A stretch of DNA of 53,441 nucleotides from Coriobacteriia bacterium (GTDB lineage Bacteria; Actinomycetota; Coriobacteriia; WRKU01; WQUG01): NCBI GenBank assembly GCA_009785795.1, contig WQVN01000004.1, positions 1 through 53,441 on the forward strand, written 5' to 3'. The position numbers were made by a program, and so were the translations under genes. The first letter of the stretch is position 1. The number at the start of each line of letters is the position of its first letter. Under the pieces are notes generated by a model. That model searched no databases. It was not told the DNA's origin and saw only the letters and a program-made list of their open reading frames with translations. Shown here one piece after another: positions 8,372-18,377 of this stretch.

Positions 8372-10189
8372 ATGACTGATACACATGGCTTAGAATATAT
8401 TCGCAATTTTTCTATTATTGCGCACATTGACCACGGAAAATCGACGCTTGCTGACCGCATACTCGAAGCAACGGGAGCAGTTGCTCAGCGTGATATGCAA
8501 GAACAGCTGCTTGACAGCATGGATATCGAACGTGAGCGCGGTATCACCATCAAGGCACAAGCGGTGCAGGTGAGCTATGAGGCTGCAGATGGCATTACCT
8601 ATCGCCTGAACCTGATTGATACTCCAGGACATGTTGACTTTACCTATGAAGTTTCACGTGCACTTGCTGCTTGTGAGGGCGTAATACTGGTTGTTGATGC
8701 CTCGCAAGGCGTTGAAGCGCAAACGGTGGCAAATGCCATGCTTGCCATGAATGCAAATCTTGAAATTATTCCCGTCATCAATAAAATCGATCTACCAGCT
8801 GCAGAACCTGAGCGAGTACGTGCAGAAATCGAAGAATCACTTGCTATTCCTGCAGAAGACGCGGTACTGACCAGTGCAAAAACAGGGGAAGGCATTACTG
8901 ACTTGCTTGAAGCAGTAGTGCAGTGCATCCCTGCACCTACCGGCACATCCAGTTCAGACGTTCCTCTCCGTGCGCTGATTTTTGATTCATGGTTTGACGA
9001 ATATCGCGGTGTAATTGCGCTTGTTCGTATTATGGATGGCGTATTGGGCACAGGAGAAAGAATCCGCTTGATGGCAAGTGGAGCAGAGGCTGATGCAGAA
9101 GAAGTAGGCATCAGAAATCCTGAGAATCGTGTACTTCCTGCCCTTGGCGCAGGCGATGTTGGCTATTTAATTACGGGATTGAAAGATCCTGCGTTGGTAA
9201 CCGTAGGTGATACGGTAACAACTGCTGCCAATCCCGCAACAGAAGCCTTGCCAGGATATCGCGAAATAAAACCCATGGTATATGCAGGACTCTATCCCGT
9301 AGATGGCGACCAGTTCACTGACTTGCGTGAAGCACTCGATAAGCTAAGACTAAATGATCCTGCGTTGGAATACTTGCCAGAGACCAGTCATGCACTGGGC
9401 TTTGGTTTTCGCGTAGGGTTTTTGGGCCTGCTGCACATGGAAGTTATTCAAGAGCGACTTGAGCGCGAGTTTGACATCGATCTGCTTGCGACTGCTCCCA
9501 GTGTGTCCTATCACGTTTACCTGACAGATGGCAGCATGCGTGCAATCCATTCACCTCAAGATGTGCCTGTTCAGAACGAGATTGATCACATCGAAGAGCC
9601 CTATCTAAAGGCAACGATATTAGTGCCGCCAGACTATGTGGGTGCAGTGATGGAGCTTGCTCACGGACGACGTGCACACTTTTTAGATCAGCAATACTTG
9701 GGTCCAAACACCGTTGAAATGCGCTATGAGATCCCGTTGGGTGAACTGATCCTGGACTTCTTTGATCAGTTAAAGTCGCGCACTAAGGGCTATGCGTCGC
9801 TTGACTACGAATTCAGCGAATACAAGACCAGCGAGCTGCAAAAGCTCGATGTGCTGCTTGCAGGCAAAGTAGTGGACGCCCTCTCATTCATTGTCCACAA
9901 AGACAAGGCTTATCAGCGCGGACTTGAGTTGACTCGCAAATTGAAGGACATCATTCCGCGCCAGCAATTTGAAGTTCCCATTCAAGCAGCGGTTGGTGGT
10001 CGCGTACTTTCACGTACCAACGTAAAGGCGATTCGCAAGGATGTACTATCGCGCTGTTACGGTGGAGACGTTACGCGTAAAAAGAAGCTGCTCGAACAAC
10101 AGAAAAAAGGCAAGAAGCGCATGAAGAGCGTTGGATCTGTTGAAGTTCCGCAAGAAGCATTCATGGCAATACTAAAGGTAGATGATTAG
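8372..10189 (+). CDS. lepA: Elongation factor 4 (LepA GTPase)
   Basis: [63 protein letters not shown] 8372 sits 8 nt after TAGAAT. Confidence 0.97.
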   Translation: MTDTHGLEYIRNFSIIAHIDHGKSTLADRILEATGAVAQRDMQEQLLDSMDIERERGITIKAQAVQVSYEAADGITYRLNLIDTPGHVDFTYEVSRALAACEGVILVVDASQGVEAQTVANAMLAMNANLEIIPVINKIDLPAAEPERVRAEIEESLAIPAEDAVLTSAKTGEGITDLLEAVVQCIPAPTGTSSSDVPLRALIFDSWFDEYRGVIALVRIMDGVLGTGERIRLMASGAEADAEEVGIRNPENRVLPALGAGDVGYLITGLKDPALVTVGDTVTTAANPATEALPGYREIKPMVYAGLYPVDGDQFTDLREALDKLRLNDPALEYLPETSHALGFGFRVGFLGLLHMEVIQERLEREFDIDLLATAPSVSYHVYLTDGSMRAIHSPQDVPVQNEIDHIEEPYLKATILVPPDYVGAVMELAHGRRAHFLDQQYLGPNTVEMRYEIPLGELILDFFDQLKSRTKGYASLDYEFSEYKTSELQKLDVLLAGKVVDALSFIVHKDKAYQRGLELTRKLKDIIPRQQFEVPIQAAVGGRVLSRTNVKAIRKDVLSRCYGGDVTRKKKLLEQQKKGKKRMKSVGSVEVPQEAFMAILKVDD

Positions 10190-10190
10190 C

Positions 10191-11105
10191 ATGAGTACTA
10201 ATATTTTTAGAGAGAAAACACAAAGTAAGACTTTTTCGACAGTGGTTAAAGCTGCTTGCATATTGCTTATACTTGCAGGTTTTCTGCCCTTTGCAACGAT
10301 ATCCTGTGCCGGAGAAACTGTGCTGTCGGTATCGGGCTATGATCTTGCCTTTGGCGCCTATGCAGAAGAAGCTGCAGAAATGTCAGGCGGGGGCAACATG
10401 GGGTTAGGTATGGGCATGGGCGAGGGACAACTTGCTGCGCTGAACCTACTTGCAGGAGTCAATATACTGCTGATAATTGCCTTTTCAGGTACGGGTCTTT
10501 TGCTGTTTGTGTCTATTGCGTTTGGGCGCAGCAGGCTTGAATTGATGCTTAGTTTGATGGTGGCAGCGTTTTCTGTGGCAGCCTATGCTCAGTGGCTGGT
10601 GATCTTTTCTGCTTTTGCGCGCATGTTTGATCGTGCCATGGGTAGTGGAGGCGGCCCACCAATGAGCGCAGGTCCAGGCATTGGACTCTATACGGTGATG
10701 GCTTTTTGTTTGCTACTGCTGCTTGCGGCCTGCTTGGAGATGCTGGGCAAGCTTCCCTGTGATTTGGGCAAGCGCAAAAAAGCACCACAACCAGCAGCAC
10801 CACAACCTATTCAAGTTCCTGGCGGTGTCTATTATCCTGTGCCAGGATCAGTATCTGGACAATCATATCCAATCCCGACAGCGGGATATGCGCCAGGACA
10901 GGCTCCTTTACCTGTCTCGCAAGAATATGCGCCAATGCAGGTGCCAGCGACAATTCCGCAGCAGGTAGATAGCCAATTCGTTCAGGTAGTTGGCGGATCG
11001 GAATTTTCTGTAGACCCCACACCGCCTGAAGCGATTGGGCAGGTGCCAATGGTAGAAGCACCGCTGACGCCAGCATCAGAACCTACTGATGCAGAACAGA
11101 AATAG
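10191..11105 (+). CDS. Membrane protein with Pro/Gln-rich C-terminal tail
   Basis: Several TM segments then PAAPQPIQVPGGVYYPVPG... low-complexity tail. Confidence 0.6.
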   Translation: MSTNIFREKTQSKTFSTVVKAACILLILAGFLPFATISCAGETVLSVSGYDLAFGAYAEEAAEMSGGGNMGLGMGMGEGQLAALNLLAGVNILLIIAFSGTGLLLFVSIAFGRSRLELMLSLMVAAFSVAAYAQWLVIFSAFARMFDRAMGSGGGPPMSAGPGIGLYTVMAFCLLLLLAACLEMLGKLPCDLGKRKKAPQPAAPQPIQVPGGVYYPVPGSVSGQSYPIPTAGYAPGQAPLPVSQEYAPMQVPATIPQQVDSQFVQVVGGSEFSVDPTPPEAIGQVPMVEAPLTPASEPTDAEQK

Positions 11106-11119
11106 TACGAACGCTATCT

Positions 11120-12124
11120 ATGCGCTATCTAAAAGCGCTTGCAGATAATCCTATATTGCTTGCTCCTATGGCAGGAGTAGCAGATGCTCCTTTTCGCGCA
11201 ATTAATAAGCGTTTTGGTGCAGGGCTGAGCTTTAGCGAGATGGTCAGTGCAAAGGGTTTGCACTATGACAAAAATCGCAATCGATCGCACCAATTGCTAC
11301 GTCTTGCCCCAGAAGAAGTTCCTGCTGTAATTCAACTTTTTGGTTCGCAGCCAGACCTTATGGCGCAGCAAGCAATTGCAGTTGCAAATTTTTTAGAGGA
11401 CAGCATTGTTGGTATTGATATCAACATGGGTTGCCCCGTGCCAAAAGTCGTCAAAAAGGGTGATGGCAGTGCGCTGATGAAGAATCCAGATATTGCATGT
11501 GCCATTGTGGCTGCAATGCGTGCTGGACTTGATGCGGTGGGCAGAGACGACCTTGCGGTAACAGCAAAAATTCGCAAAGGTTGGTCAAATGAACAGGTAA
11601 ATGCGGTTGAATTCGCAAAAGGACTTGAAGCTGCAGGTGCGACTGCAGTGACGGTACACGGGCGTACTACGGATCAGTTTTATCGAGGAGAGTCTGACCG
11701 CAACATTATTGCAGCAGTTAAGCAGGCATTGGATATTCCCGTGATTGCATCGGGCGATGCTTTTAGTGCCGAAGCATGCTTTGACATTATGCAAGAAACG
11801 AGTGCTGATGCCATCATGGTGGCACGTGGTGCTTATGGAAACCCCTGGCTGTTTGAACGCACTGCTGCTATTTTGGCAGGGAAGACTGGACTCGATTTGC
11901 CATTAGAGCCGGATCTACATGAACGTCTGACATTATTGCGAGAACATGCCCAAATGACACAGGACTGGTATGGAGAGCCATATATTACTCGGATGCGTAA
12001 ACATGCTGCATGGTATGTTGCAGGGCAACCTGCGGCTACGATATTTCGCAGCAGACTTCATTCGATTAGCACGATGGATGATCTAGATATACTGATTGCG
12101 GAGTACCTTGAGCGTCATGGCTAA
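11120..12124 (+). CDS. dus: tRNA-dihydrouridine synthase
   Basis: LAPMAGVADAPFRAINKRFGAGLSFSEMVSAKG, GIDINMGCPVPKVVKKGDGSALM, VTVHGRT. Confidence 0.95.
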   Translation: MRYLKALADNPILLAPMAGVADAPFRAINKRFGAGLSFSEMVSAKGLHYDKNRNRSHQLLRLAPEEVPAVIQLFGSQPDLMAQQAIAVANFLEDSIVGIDINMGCPVPKVVKKGDGSALMKNPDIACAIVAAMRAGLDAVGRDDLAVTAKIRKGWSNEQVNAVEFAKGLEAAGATAVTVHGRTTDQFYRGESDRNIIAAVKQALDIPVIASGDAFSAEACFDIMQETSADAIMVARGAYGNPWLFERTAAILAGKTGLDLPLEPDLHERLTLLREHAQMTQDWYGEPYITRMRKHAAWYVAGQPAATIFRSRLHSISTMDDLDILIAEYLERHG

Positions 12125-13328
12125 GGCCACACAGAGAGATTTGGCACTGTACATTCACGTACCATTTTGTCAGTCCAGGTGCAGCTACTGCGACTTTTAT
12201 TCGACCAGCGGCCATGAGTGTGCAGACCAGATGATGGATGCCTATTGCGACGTTTTATGTGCACAGATTGTGCAGTGGGGAAGTGGCGATTTTATTCGGG
12301 TTGGCGATGATGATGCCAATTGCACTTTCAGCGACATGCCTGTTAATGCTCCTGTTACCTCTATCTACATTGGTGGCGGCACACCGACATTATTGGGAGC
12401 TCGACTCTGTGCGCTACTTGATGCAATAACTCAGAACTTTACACTTGCTGATGACTGCGAGATTACGGTTGAGGCAAATCCTGAGAGCTTTGACGCGCAA
12501 TTGGCAACACAGCTTGCGACAGCAGGAATGACACGTATTTCACTGGGGATACAAAGTCTTGATGATGATATTTTATGCTTGCTGGGACGTGTTCACAGTG
12601 CAAAGGATGCTATGTGCGCACTGCGTGCAGCAGCAGGTGCAGGTCTGCGCGTATCAGCAGACTTCATATTTGGTTTACCGCGTGCTGATGGCGGCGACGA
12701 TAGCATTGAAACTGTTCTTGCGGGCATACAAGCGGTGTTGCCCTATGTTGGGCATGTTTCTGTCTATCCGCTAACTGTAGAGGACGGGACGGCTCTGAGT
12801 CAGCAAGTAGGTGCGGGTACGATATATTTGCCAGGCCAAGACATAGCGGCAGATGAACTTGTGCGTATAGAAGATTATTTGCGTGCGCAGGGTTTTACTC
12901 GCTATGAAATATCAAGCTATGCAGTTCCTGGTCAGGAAAGTCGCCAAAACATGCGCTATTGGACATGTGCAGCCATGCGTGGGGACTATCTAGGCCTTGG
13001 TCCGAGTGCCGCGTCGATGATTAACCATGAGGATGGTAGTCGCAGTCGCTTTGTTTTGCATGACAGTATTGAGAGTTATTTGCAAGGCACAGATAGAGTT
13101 TTTGTAGATGTGGAAAAGGCTGATTCGTCCGATGCGCGTCGCGAGGATATCATGCTTGCTTTACGCACCAGGAGGGGAGCAACAATTTCTGCTGCGAAAA
13201 TGGCTGGCGTACAGGAAATCTGTGAGAGCTTGTCTAGACAGAATTTGCTGCGTTGCAATGACACGCATTATCGCTGCACTTCGAAAGGCTGGCTACTGGG
13301 AAATGAGGTATTTTCCCAGATTTTATGA
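12117..13328 (+). CDS. hemW: HemW-like radical SAM protein (coproporphyrinogen III oxidase-like)
   Basis: LYIHVPFCQSRCSYCDFYS, IYIGGGTPTLL, RISLGIQSLDDDIL; ATG overlaps the dus stop. Confidence 0.9.
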   Translation: MAKATQRDLALYIHVPFCQSRCSYCDFYSTSGHECADQMMDAYCDVLCAQIVQWGSGDFIRVGDDDANCTFSDMPVNAPVTSIYIGGGTPTLLGARLCALLDAITQNFTLADDCEITVEANPESFDAQLATQLATAGMTRISLGIQSLDDDILCLLGRVHSAKDAMCALRAAAGAGLRVSADFIFGLPRADGGDDSIETVLAGIQAVLPYVGHVSVYPLTVEDGTALSQQVGAGTIYLPGQDIAADELVRIEDYLRAQGFTRYEISSYAVPGQESRQNMRYWTCAAMRGDYLGLGPSAASMINHEDGSRSRFVLHDSIESYLQGTDRVFVDVEKADSSDARREDIMLALRTRRGATISAAKMAGVQEICESLSRQNLLRCNDTHYRCTSKGWLLGNEVFSQIL

Positions 13329-13406
13329 CAGACTTTATTCGGCAACGATAGATTTTAAAGAGACGCATTTCAATGACTCCCACTGGAGAATTGTTGGCGA
13401 GCATGT

Positions 13407-13490
13407 TATACTAAATATGGCACAAATGCCATGATTGTAAACAAAACATAATACCACTGTTTGCACTTGTCTGAAACAGTGGGCTTTATA
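13407..13490 (+). promoter_or_regulatory. Promoter and structured 5' leader of the surface adhesin gene
   Basis: TATACT (13407-13412); hairpins ATGGCA-caaa-TGCCAT (13417-13432) and CCACTGTTT-N11-AAACAGTGG (13454-13482). Confidence 0.45.
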
Positions 13491-13535
13491 GTGTTACAAG
13501 CACTTTGAGAAGGTCAAGAAACCGCTGAGGTGAAT

Positions 13536-16500
13536 ATGAAAACAAAATTTTCCAAAGTAAGATCGCTTTTAGGAAGATCTGAACTAATACTTATCTTTGC
13601 GGCAGCTCTTTTGATGGGGCTACCGCTGTTTGCTGCAGCCACTTCACCACAAATACAGTCCGAATTGCAGGCTGTTGCGCGTGAATTGCAGCTATCAGAT
13701 CAGCCCTATGGCGGCTCTGAAGAAACTGATTTGGCTAATGAAGGCTCTGATGGAGCACAGGGTGAAGAAGTTTCTGCAGATAGTGATACTTCCACGACTA
13801 TAAATGATCAGCCTGCGCAGGAAACTCAAGATTCTGCGGGTGACCCTGCTGCTGACAGTGGGGATACAGGTGCTGATGAGACAAATACTGTATCATCAGA
13901 CGACACAGTTGAAGCTGGCGGATATATTGGCATAGAGCCCTTCGCGGTAGGTGCAACTGATTTTGTAGGAAATTTCACTGACTTGCAGTCCGCAATGACG
14001 ACTGGGTCTACAACTCGCGTCATTGCGATTATGAATAATATTACCCTTACATCTCCCATCACTGTTCCTGCTGGGCGTGATATTACTTTAGTCACCAACG
14101 GCACGACAAACCTTCAGACAGGTGTGCATCCTACCAATGCTCGCTTTACTCTGTTTGCTCCTCCTGGACAGGCCATTTCGTCTCCAACCCCTGCGAATAC
14201 AACGGTTGCTGCGCGGTCTGACATTAACGCTAATCGCCATATTTACATTTCAGGAAATTCCACGTTAAATCTCGTAAATATTGTTATTGATGGTGGCAAC
14301 ATTCCTGCTGCCTCTGCTACACCTTACGGGGGTGGAATCCAGGCTACGGCAAATGCTACGGTGAATATGCGAGGCCGTTCTATAATCCAGAACAATCAGC
14401 AAATATTTGGTGGTGGGCTACTCATGGCAAGTGGCACGTTTTCCATGACGCATAATGCAGAAATTGTCAACAATAGAGTGGTCAGTAACTTCAATAGCGG
14501 CACTCCTGGATTTGCACTGACTCCAGGTACGCCACCTGCAGGACAGCAAATGCCACGCTGGATCACACTGGATTCACCTGCGGGTACTGCTGGCAGAAAT
14601 ACTGTGCTTGGTGGTGGCATACTGCTGATGAGCAGTGCTGCCAGCATGGCTGATACAGCACAAATTAGAAGCAATGAGACACGTCTTACCTTTGTCAATA
14701 CACATTCGACCTTTGCATACCCCACTGATCCGGGCCCAGGCTCTGGACAAAACCCTGCTGCGCTTCCAGGAGCTCCCGTCGCCTTTACTTTGGCTGACAG
14801 CGGTAATGGTGGTGGTGTGTATATGGACGGTGGCACCTTTGACATGACAGGGAATGCTGGAATTGCGTCAAACGGAGCCCATGGCACCTTTAGTACGGAT
14901 GTCAACGGAATGGCAGCCAATTTCACGCGCAATAGTGCTGGTGGCGGAGTCTTCATACGTGGTGGTGGCTTATTTTCCACATCAGATCCTGGTCCTAATC
15001 ATGTGCACATTAATGCTAATATTACTCGCAGCACATCAACTGCAGTACCACCCTCACCACCGCTGCTGCCTGATATGTGGAATCCGGTAGATCGTGCAGA
15101 TAATATTGCACGCAGAAGAGTTTCGACTCCCATAATGGTTGGCAATGGTGCAGGTGTTCACATGACAGGGGCTGGCACCGCTTTGACCATGTCAGACGGT
15201 ACCAGACTTTCTCGAAATGTTGCACAAGTTCACGGTGGCGCAAGTCATGGTGGTGCAGGCGTATATCTTGATGCAGGGGCAGTGCTCAACATGGAGGACA
15301 CTGCTACCATTGGTGGTCCTAACCTGACGTATGCAAATCACTTCTTTGACGCTGCTGGTTCTGGAGCAGGCGTGATGGTGCAGTCAATTGCGCCGCCTGG
15401 CTCTCAGGTCAATATGTCTGATTCTGCAAACCTGTCCTTTAATCGCAATAACAACAGTGGTTCTGGCGGTGGCATCCTTGTGGCTGGTGCTTCGACGGTG
15501 GTTACGATAGAAGAAGATGCCTTTGTTTCTAACAATCGTGGCGGTAATTCTGGCGGTGGCATTCAGCAAAATGCTGGACTGGTGCTGGTACGCGATGATG
15601 CGATGATTGAGGGCAATAGAGTTAATCCTGCAGGAGCAGGCGGCGGCGGTGTGCAGGTAAGCGGTGGTACTTTTGACATGGGGGATAACAGTGTAATTCG
15701 CAACCACTATAGAAATACTGCCGATTCTAATAGCAATGGCATTCCCATACCTGTTCAAAATGGTGGTGGAATGCGCATTACTACTGGTGGTATAGCTCAT
15801 GTGCGCAATAATGCACAAATCTACAATAACGTGGCGAATACCAATGGTGGTGGAGTATTGATGGATGGTGCTGCAAGCCAGCTCCACATGCACAATGCTG
15901 CTGCAATCAGAAACAATAGAACTAATGGAGTCGGTGCAGCCAATCTAAGTGGTGGCGGCGGCGTGTATATAACGAATGGAACATTCCACTTCAATTCTGG
16001 CATGATAGGTCGCAATACGGTAGGTACGAATTCTGTGCAAAATCCAACAGTTGCTGTCCATCCCAACACGGGTGGAGGTGGCATTTTTTTGGCAAATGGC
16101 ACCGTTCACATGGGAGGGACTGCACAGGTTGTCGAAAATTCATTAGGACGAGCCATAGGAGCAGCGGCACATCCAGGAACTGTTGGTGCAGGTACAGGTG
16201 GTGGTGGCGTACGTCAATCAGGTGGAACCTTTAACATGAATGGTGGATATATCTTCAATCATGGCAGAGCGCCTTATACTGTTCTTTATGGCGGTGGTGT
16301 CTTTATGACGGGCGGTCTCTTCAATATGGGCATGAATGCTCCAGGAGGAAGTGAAATCCATACAAATTTCGCTGTTCGCGATGGTGGCGGCATGTTCATT
16401 GGCACTAGCGCAAGTGTGCCGCCTGCAACAGCGATGCGACTGCAGGCACAAAACGCAACCTTTGATAACAATCATGCTGGCAGAGATGGCGGTGCAATTT

Positions 16501-16880
16501 TTACGGCAAATTACTTGTACTTAAGCCCACTTCCGCTCGATGGTGAATATACGAATATGAACTTGAACGGCATGACTTTTACGAGGAATTCAGCAGATAC
16601 TCCAGAACATCCACCACTTAACGCACATTCGCTGACAAACATTGCGGCAACTGCATCGGTGACCATCTTTGCTCATCCGCTAAATAATTATGACATTAAC
16701 TTCATCTTTAACGAGGTGCCTTCGACAGGATTGACAGTTGGCAATACAACTGCGATTTCGGCGATTGCTATTGCAGTTCTTGCAGGAGGAGTCTTTGTAG
16801 CGATTAATTATGTGAATCGCAAAGGCAGAAATGTGAGGCGCGACATAGTGATTGCACAGCAGAATGGAGACATCAGATGA
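13536..16880 (+). CDS. Large surface protein, right-handed beta-helix/Pmp-like repeats, C-terminal sorting-like signal
   Basis: Signal peptide; repeated GGGVYMxGGTFxMxxNA / GGGGIFLANGTVHM units; C-terminus VPSTGLTVG + TM + NRKGRNVRR. Confidence 0.8.
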   Translation: MKTKFSKVRSLLGRSELILIFAAALLMGLPLFAAATSPQIQSELQAVARELQLSDQPYGGSEETDLANEGSDGAQGEEVSADSDTSTTINDQPAQETQDSAGDPAADSGDTGADETNTVSSDDTVEAGGYIGIEPFAVGATDFVGNFTDLQSAMTTGSTTRVIAIMNNITLTSPITVPAGRDITLVTNGTTNLQTGVHPTNARFTLFAPPGQAISSPTPANTTVAARSDINANRHIYISGNSTLNLVNIVIDGGNIPAASATPYGGGIQATANATVNMRGRSIIQNNQQIFGGGLLMASGTFSMTHNAEIVNNRVVSNFNSGTPGFALTPGTPPAGQQMPRWITLDSPAGTAGRNTVLGGGILLMSSAASMADTAQIRSNETRLTFVNTHSTFAYPTDPGPGSGQNPAALPGAPVAFTLADSGNGGGVYMDGGTFDMTGNAGIASNGAHGTFSTDVNGMAANFTRNSAGGGVFIRGGGLFSTSDPGPNHVHINANITRSTSTAVPPSPPLLPDMWNPVDRADNIARRRVSTPIMVGNGAGVHMTGAGTALTMSDGTRLSRNVAQVHGGASHGGAGVYLDAGAVLNMEDTATIGGPNLTYANHFFDAAGSGAGVMVQSIAPPGSQVNMSDSANLSFNRNNNSGSGGGILVAGASTVVTIEEDAFVSNNRGGNSGGGIQQNAGLVLVRDDAMIEGNRVNPAGAGGGGVQVSGGTFDMGDNSVIRNHYRNTADSNSNGIPIPVQNGGGMRITTGGIAHVRNNAQIYNNVANTNGGGVLMDGAASQLHMHNAAAIRNNRTNGVGAANLSGGGGVYITNGTFHFNSGMIGRNTVGTNSVQNPTVAVHPNTGGGGIFLANGTVHMGGTAQVVENSLGRAIGAAAHPGTVGAGTGGGGVRQSGGTFNMNGGYIFNHGRAPYTVLYGGGVFMTGGLFNMGMNAPGGSEIHTNFAVRDGGGMFIGTSASVPPATAMRLQAQNATFDNNHAGRDGGAIFTANYLYLSPLPLDGEYTNMNLNGMTFTRNSADTPEHPPLNAHSLTNIAATASVTIFAHPLNNYDINFIFNEVPSTGLTVGNTTAISAIAIAVLAGGVFVAINYVNRKGRNVRRDIVIAQQNGDIR

Positions 16881-18145
16881 CCAATAGGATAAACAGTGCA
16901 CATATCGCTCCTCGGTGGAGCACCAGTGGCAGAAGATTTGTGTTGTTGCTTATCGTGGCCTGTGTAATGGTGTTGCCAGCAATTGCAGCAGCAACTCCTA
17001 CGCCTCCTAATCCTCCTCTTGCTCCTGCGATTACCAAAGTCTTGCGAATGCCAGAGAGAACAATTACTCCTACGACAAACTTTGAATTCAGCATTGCTCC
17101 TCACAGCTTCAATGGTGGTTCAATACCACCTGCTCCCTTTGTGATGCCGCAACTTAACAATCAGCCAATACCTTTTAGTCCTGCAGATACGGGAACAACT
17201 GCTGGCGGTGTAACGACAGTCTCAAAGGCTGGTGCAAATCTGTTTACAGGAGTCACCTTCCCACAAATCGGAACGTACACATATCGGATTACAGAGCGCA
17301 ATGACACCTTTACCAATACTTTTGCTCAGATAATGGAATTCGATACGACCACTTGGCAGATAACCATACAGGTGCTAGGCCAACAAGATCCTACAGATGA
17401 TCTTTTTGTATCCTCGGTAATTGTCCAACGAGTTCTGCCTAATGGAGATCTTGACAGTGACAAGAGTGGCCCTATTACCTTTGACAATCGTTTTACGCGA
17501 AGAGTCAACGATACCAATCCTACTGACCCAGATCAGGCGGGACTATTAATCTCAAAAGCAGTACAAGGTTCGTTTGGAGACACGACACACTTCTTTGATT
17601 TTTCCGTCAGTGTGACTGCTCCCCAAATCGCAATTGATTTGACTACGGGACCAATCACTTATAGGGCATTTGTCGTAGAGAATGGTGCTGTTGTTACAAG
17701 TACAGATAACGGGGCGCCCTTGGCTGGGCCTGCGGGCGGAGATCGCTATTTCGTCTTTACGCCAGGCATTGCAAGAACTATTCACTTGCGTCATGGTCAA
17801 ACTCTTGTATTTGTTGATACTCATATAGGTGCTCGCTATAACGTGTCAGAAATAAACGTTCCAATTGCATATGCGCCATCAGCGGTGGTTACGGCAGATG
17901 GGCAGTCTGCAACTGGCTCACCTTTCACTGCTAATCTTGGTCAAGACCTTGTGATTCCACAACAGGTCTTGGGTGAGGCACGAAATTCTGCAGCATTTGT
18001 AAACGCTCACAATTTCATAGAGCCAACAGGACTTACGGTAGGTGCTCTTGGTTCAGCTGTGCTATTTGTTGGACTGATAGCCGTAACAATAGTGGCAGGC
18101 ATGATTTATTCTAAGCGCAGAAGGGCAGCACTTAAAGCCTTGTAG
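16877..18145 (+). CDS. Pilin-like surface protein with isopeptide-type beta domains and C-terminal sorting-like signal
   Basis: Signal peptide; FPQIGTYTYRITERN (pilin isopeptide-linkage-like), AGLLISKAVQGSFGDTTHFFDFSVSVTAP; C-terminus IEPTGLTVG + TM + KRRR; ATGA overlap with upstream gene. Confidence 0.75.
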   Translation: MTNRINSAHIAPRWSTSGRRFVLLLIVACVMVLPAIAAATPTPPNPPLAPAITKVLRMPERTITPTTNFEFSIAPHSFNGGSIPPAPFVMPQLNNQPIPFSPADTGTTAGGVTTVSKAGANLFTGVTFPQIGTYTYRITERNDTFTNTFAQIMEFDTTTWQITIQVLGQQDPTDDLFVSSVIVQRVLPNGDLDSDKSGPITFDNRFTRRVNDTNPTDPDQAGLLISKAVQGSFGDTTHFFDFSVSVTAPQIAIDLTTGPITYRAFVVENGAVVTSTDNGAPLAGPAGGDRYFVFTPGIARTIHLRHGQTLVFVDTHIGARYNVSEINVPIAYAPSAVVTADGQSATGSPFTANLGQDLVIPQQVLGEARNSAAFVNAHNFIEPTGLTVGALGSAVLFVGLIAVTIVAGMIYSKRRRAALKAL

Positions 18146-18176
18146 GCGCAATGCTTACGCATTGCCAATTCATTTC

Positions 18177-18302
18177 TGCCAGAGCATGTGAGACGTTCAA
18201 GGTCAAGGAGGTTTGAAAATTTCTTTGCAAAGCGTAGATAGCTACGTGTGTGAAGAAATTTGAATACCGACGCAGAGATTGAACGTCTCACATGCTCTGG
18301 TA
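18177..18302. other. Nested palindromic structured element, copy B (inverted relative to copy A)
   Basis: 22 bp perfect outer stem CCAGAGCATGTGAGACGTTCAA (18179-18200)/TTGAACGTCTCACATGCTCTGG (18279-18300); inner AAATTTCTT (18217-18225)/AAGAAATTT (18253-18261); apical CGTAG-ATAG-CTACG (18233-18246). Confidence 0.8.
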
Positions 18303-18377
18303 ACGGATTGGTGACTTTGGTGGCATCTTGGTTACAGTCGCCACAAAAGGCTTCTACCTGCATCTATTCTAGGCTGT

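Noticed and set aside
14330-16500. Repetitive GGTGGTGGC-rich sequence considered as a DNA repeat or CRISPR array
   Set aside because: Repeats are in frame and encode Gly-rich beta-helix units in one ORF; no spacer-repeat periodicity.
18177-18302. c-di-AMP (ydaO-type) riboswitch upstream of the NlpC/P60 gene
   Set aside because: Known context for that class, but I see no match to its conserved core; the sequence pairs with copy A in the opposite orientation, and a likely -10 lies between it and the ATG.
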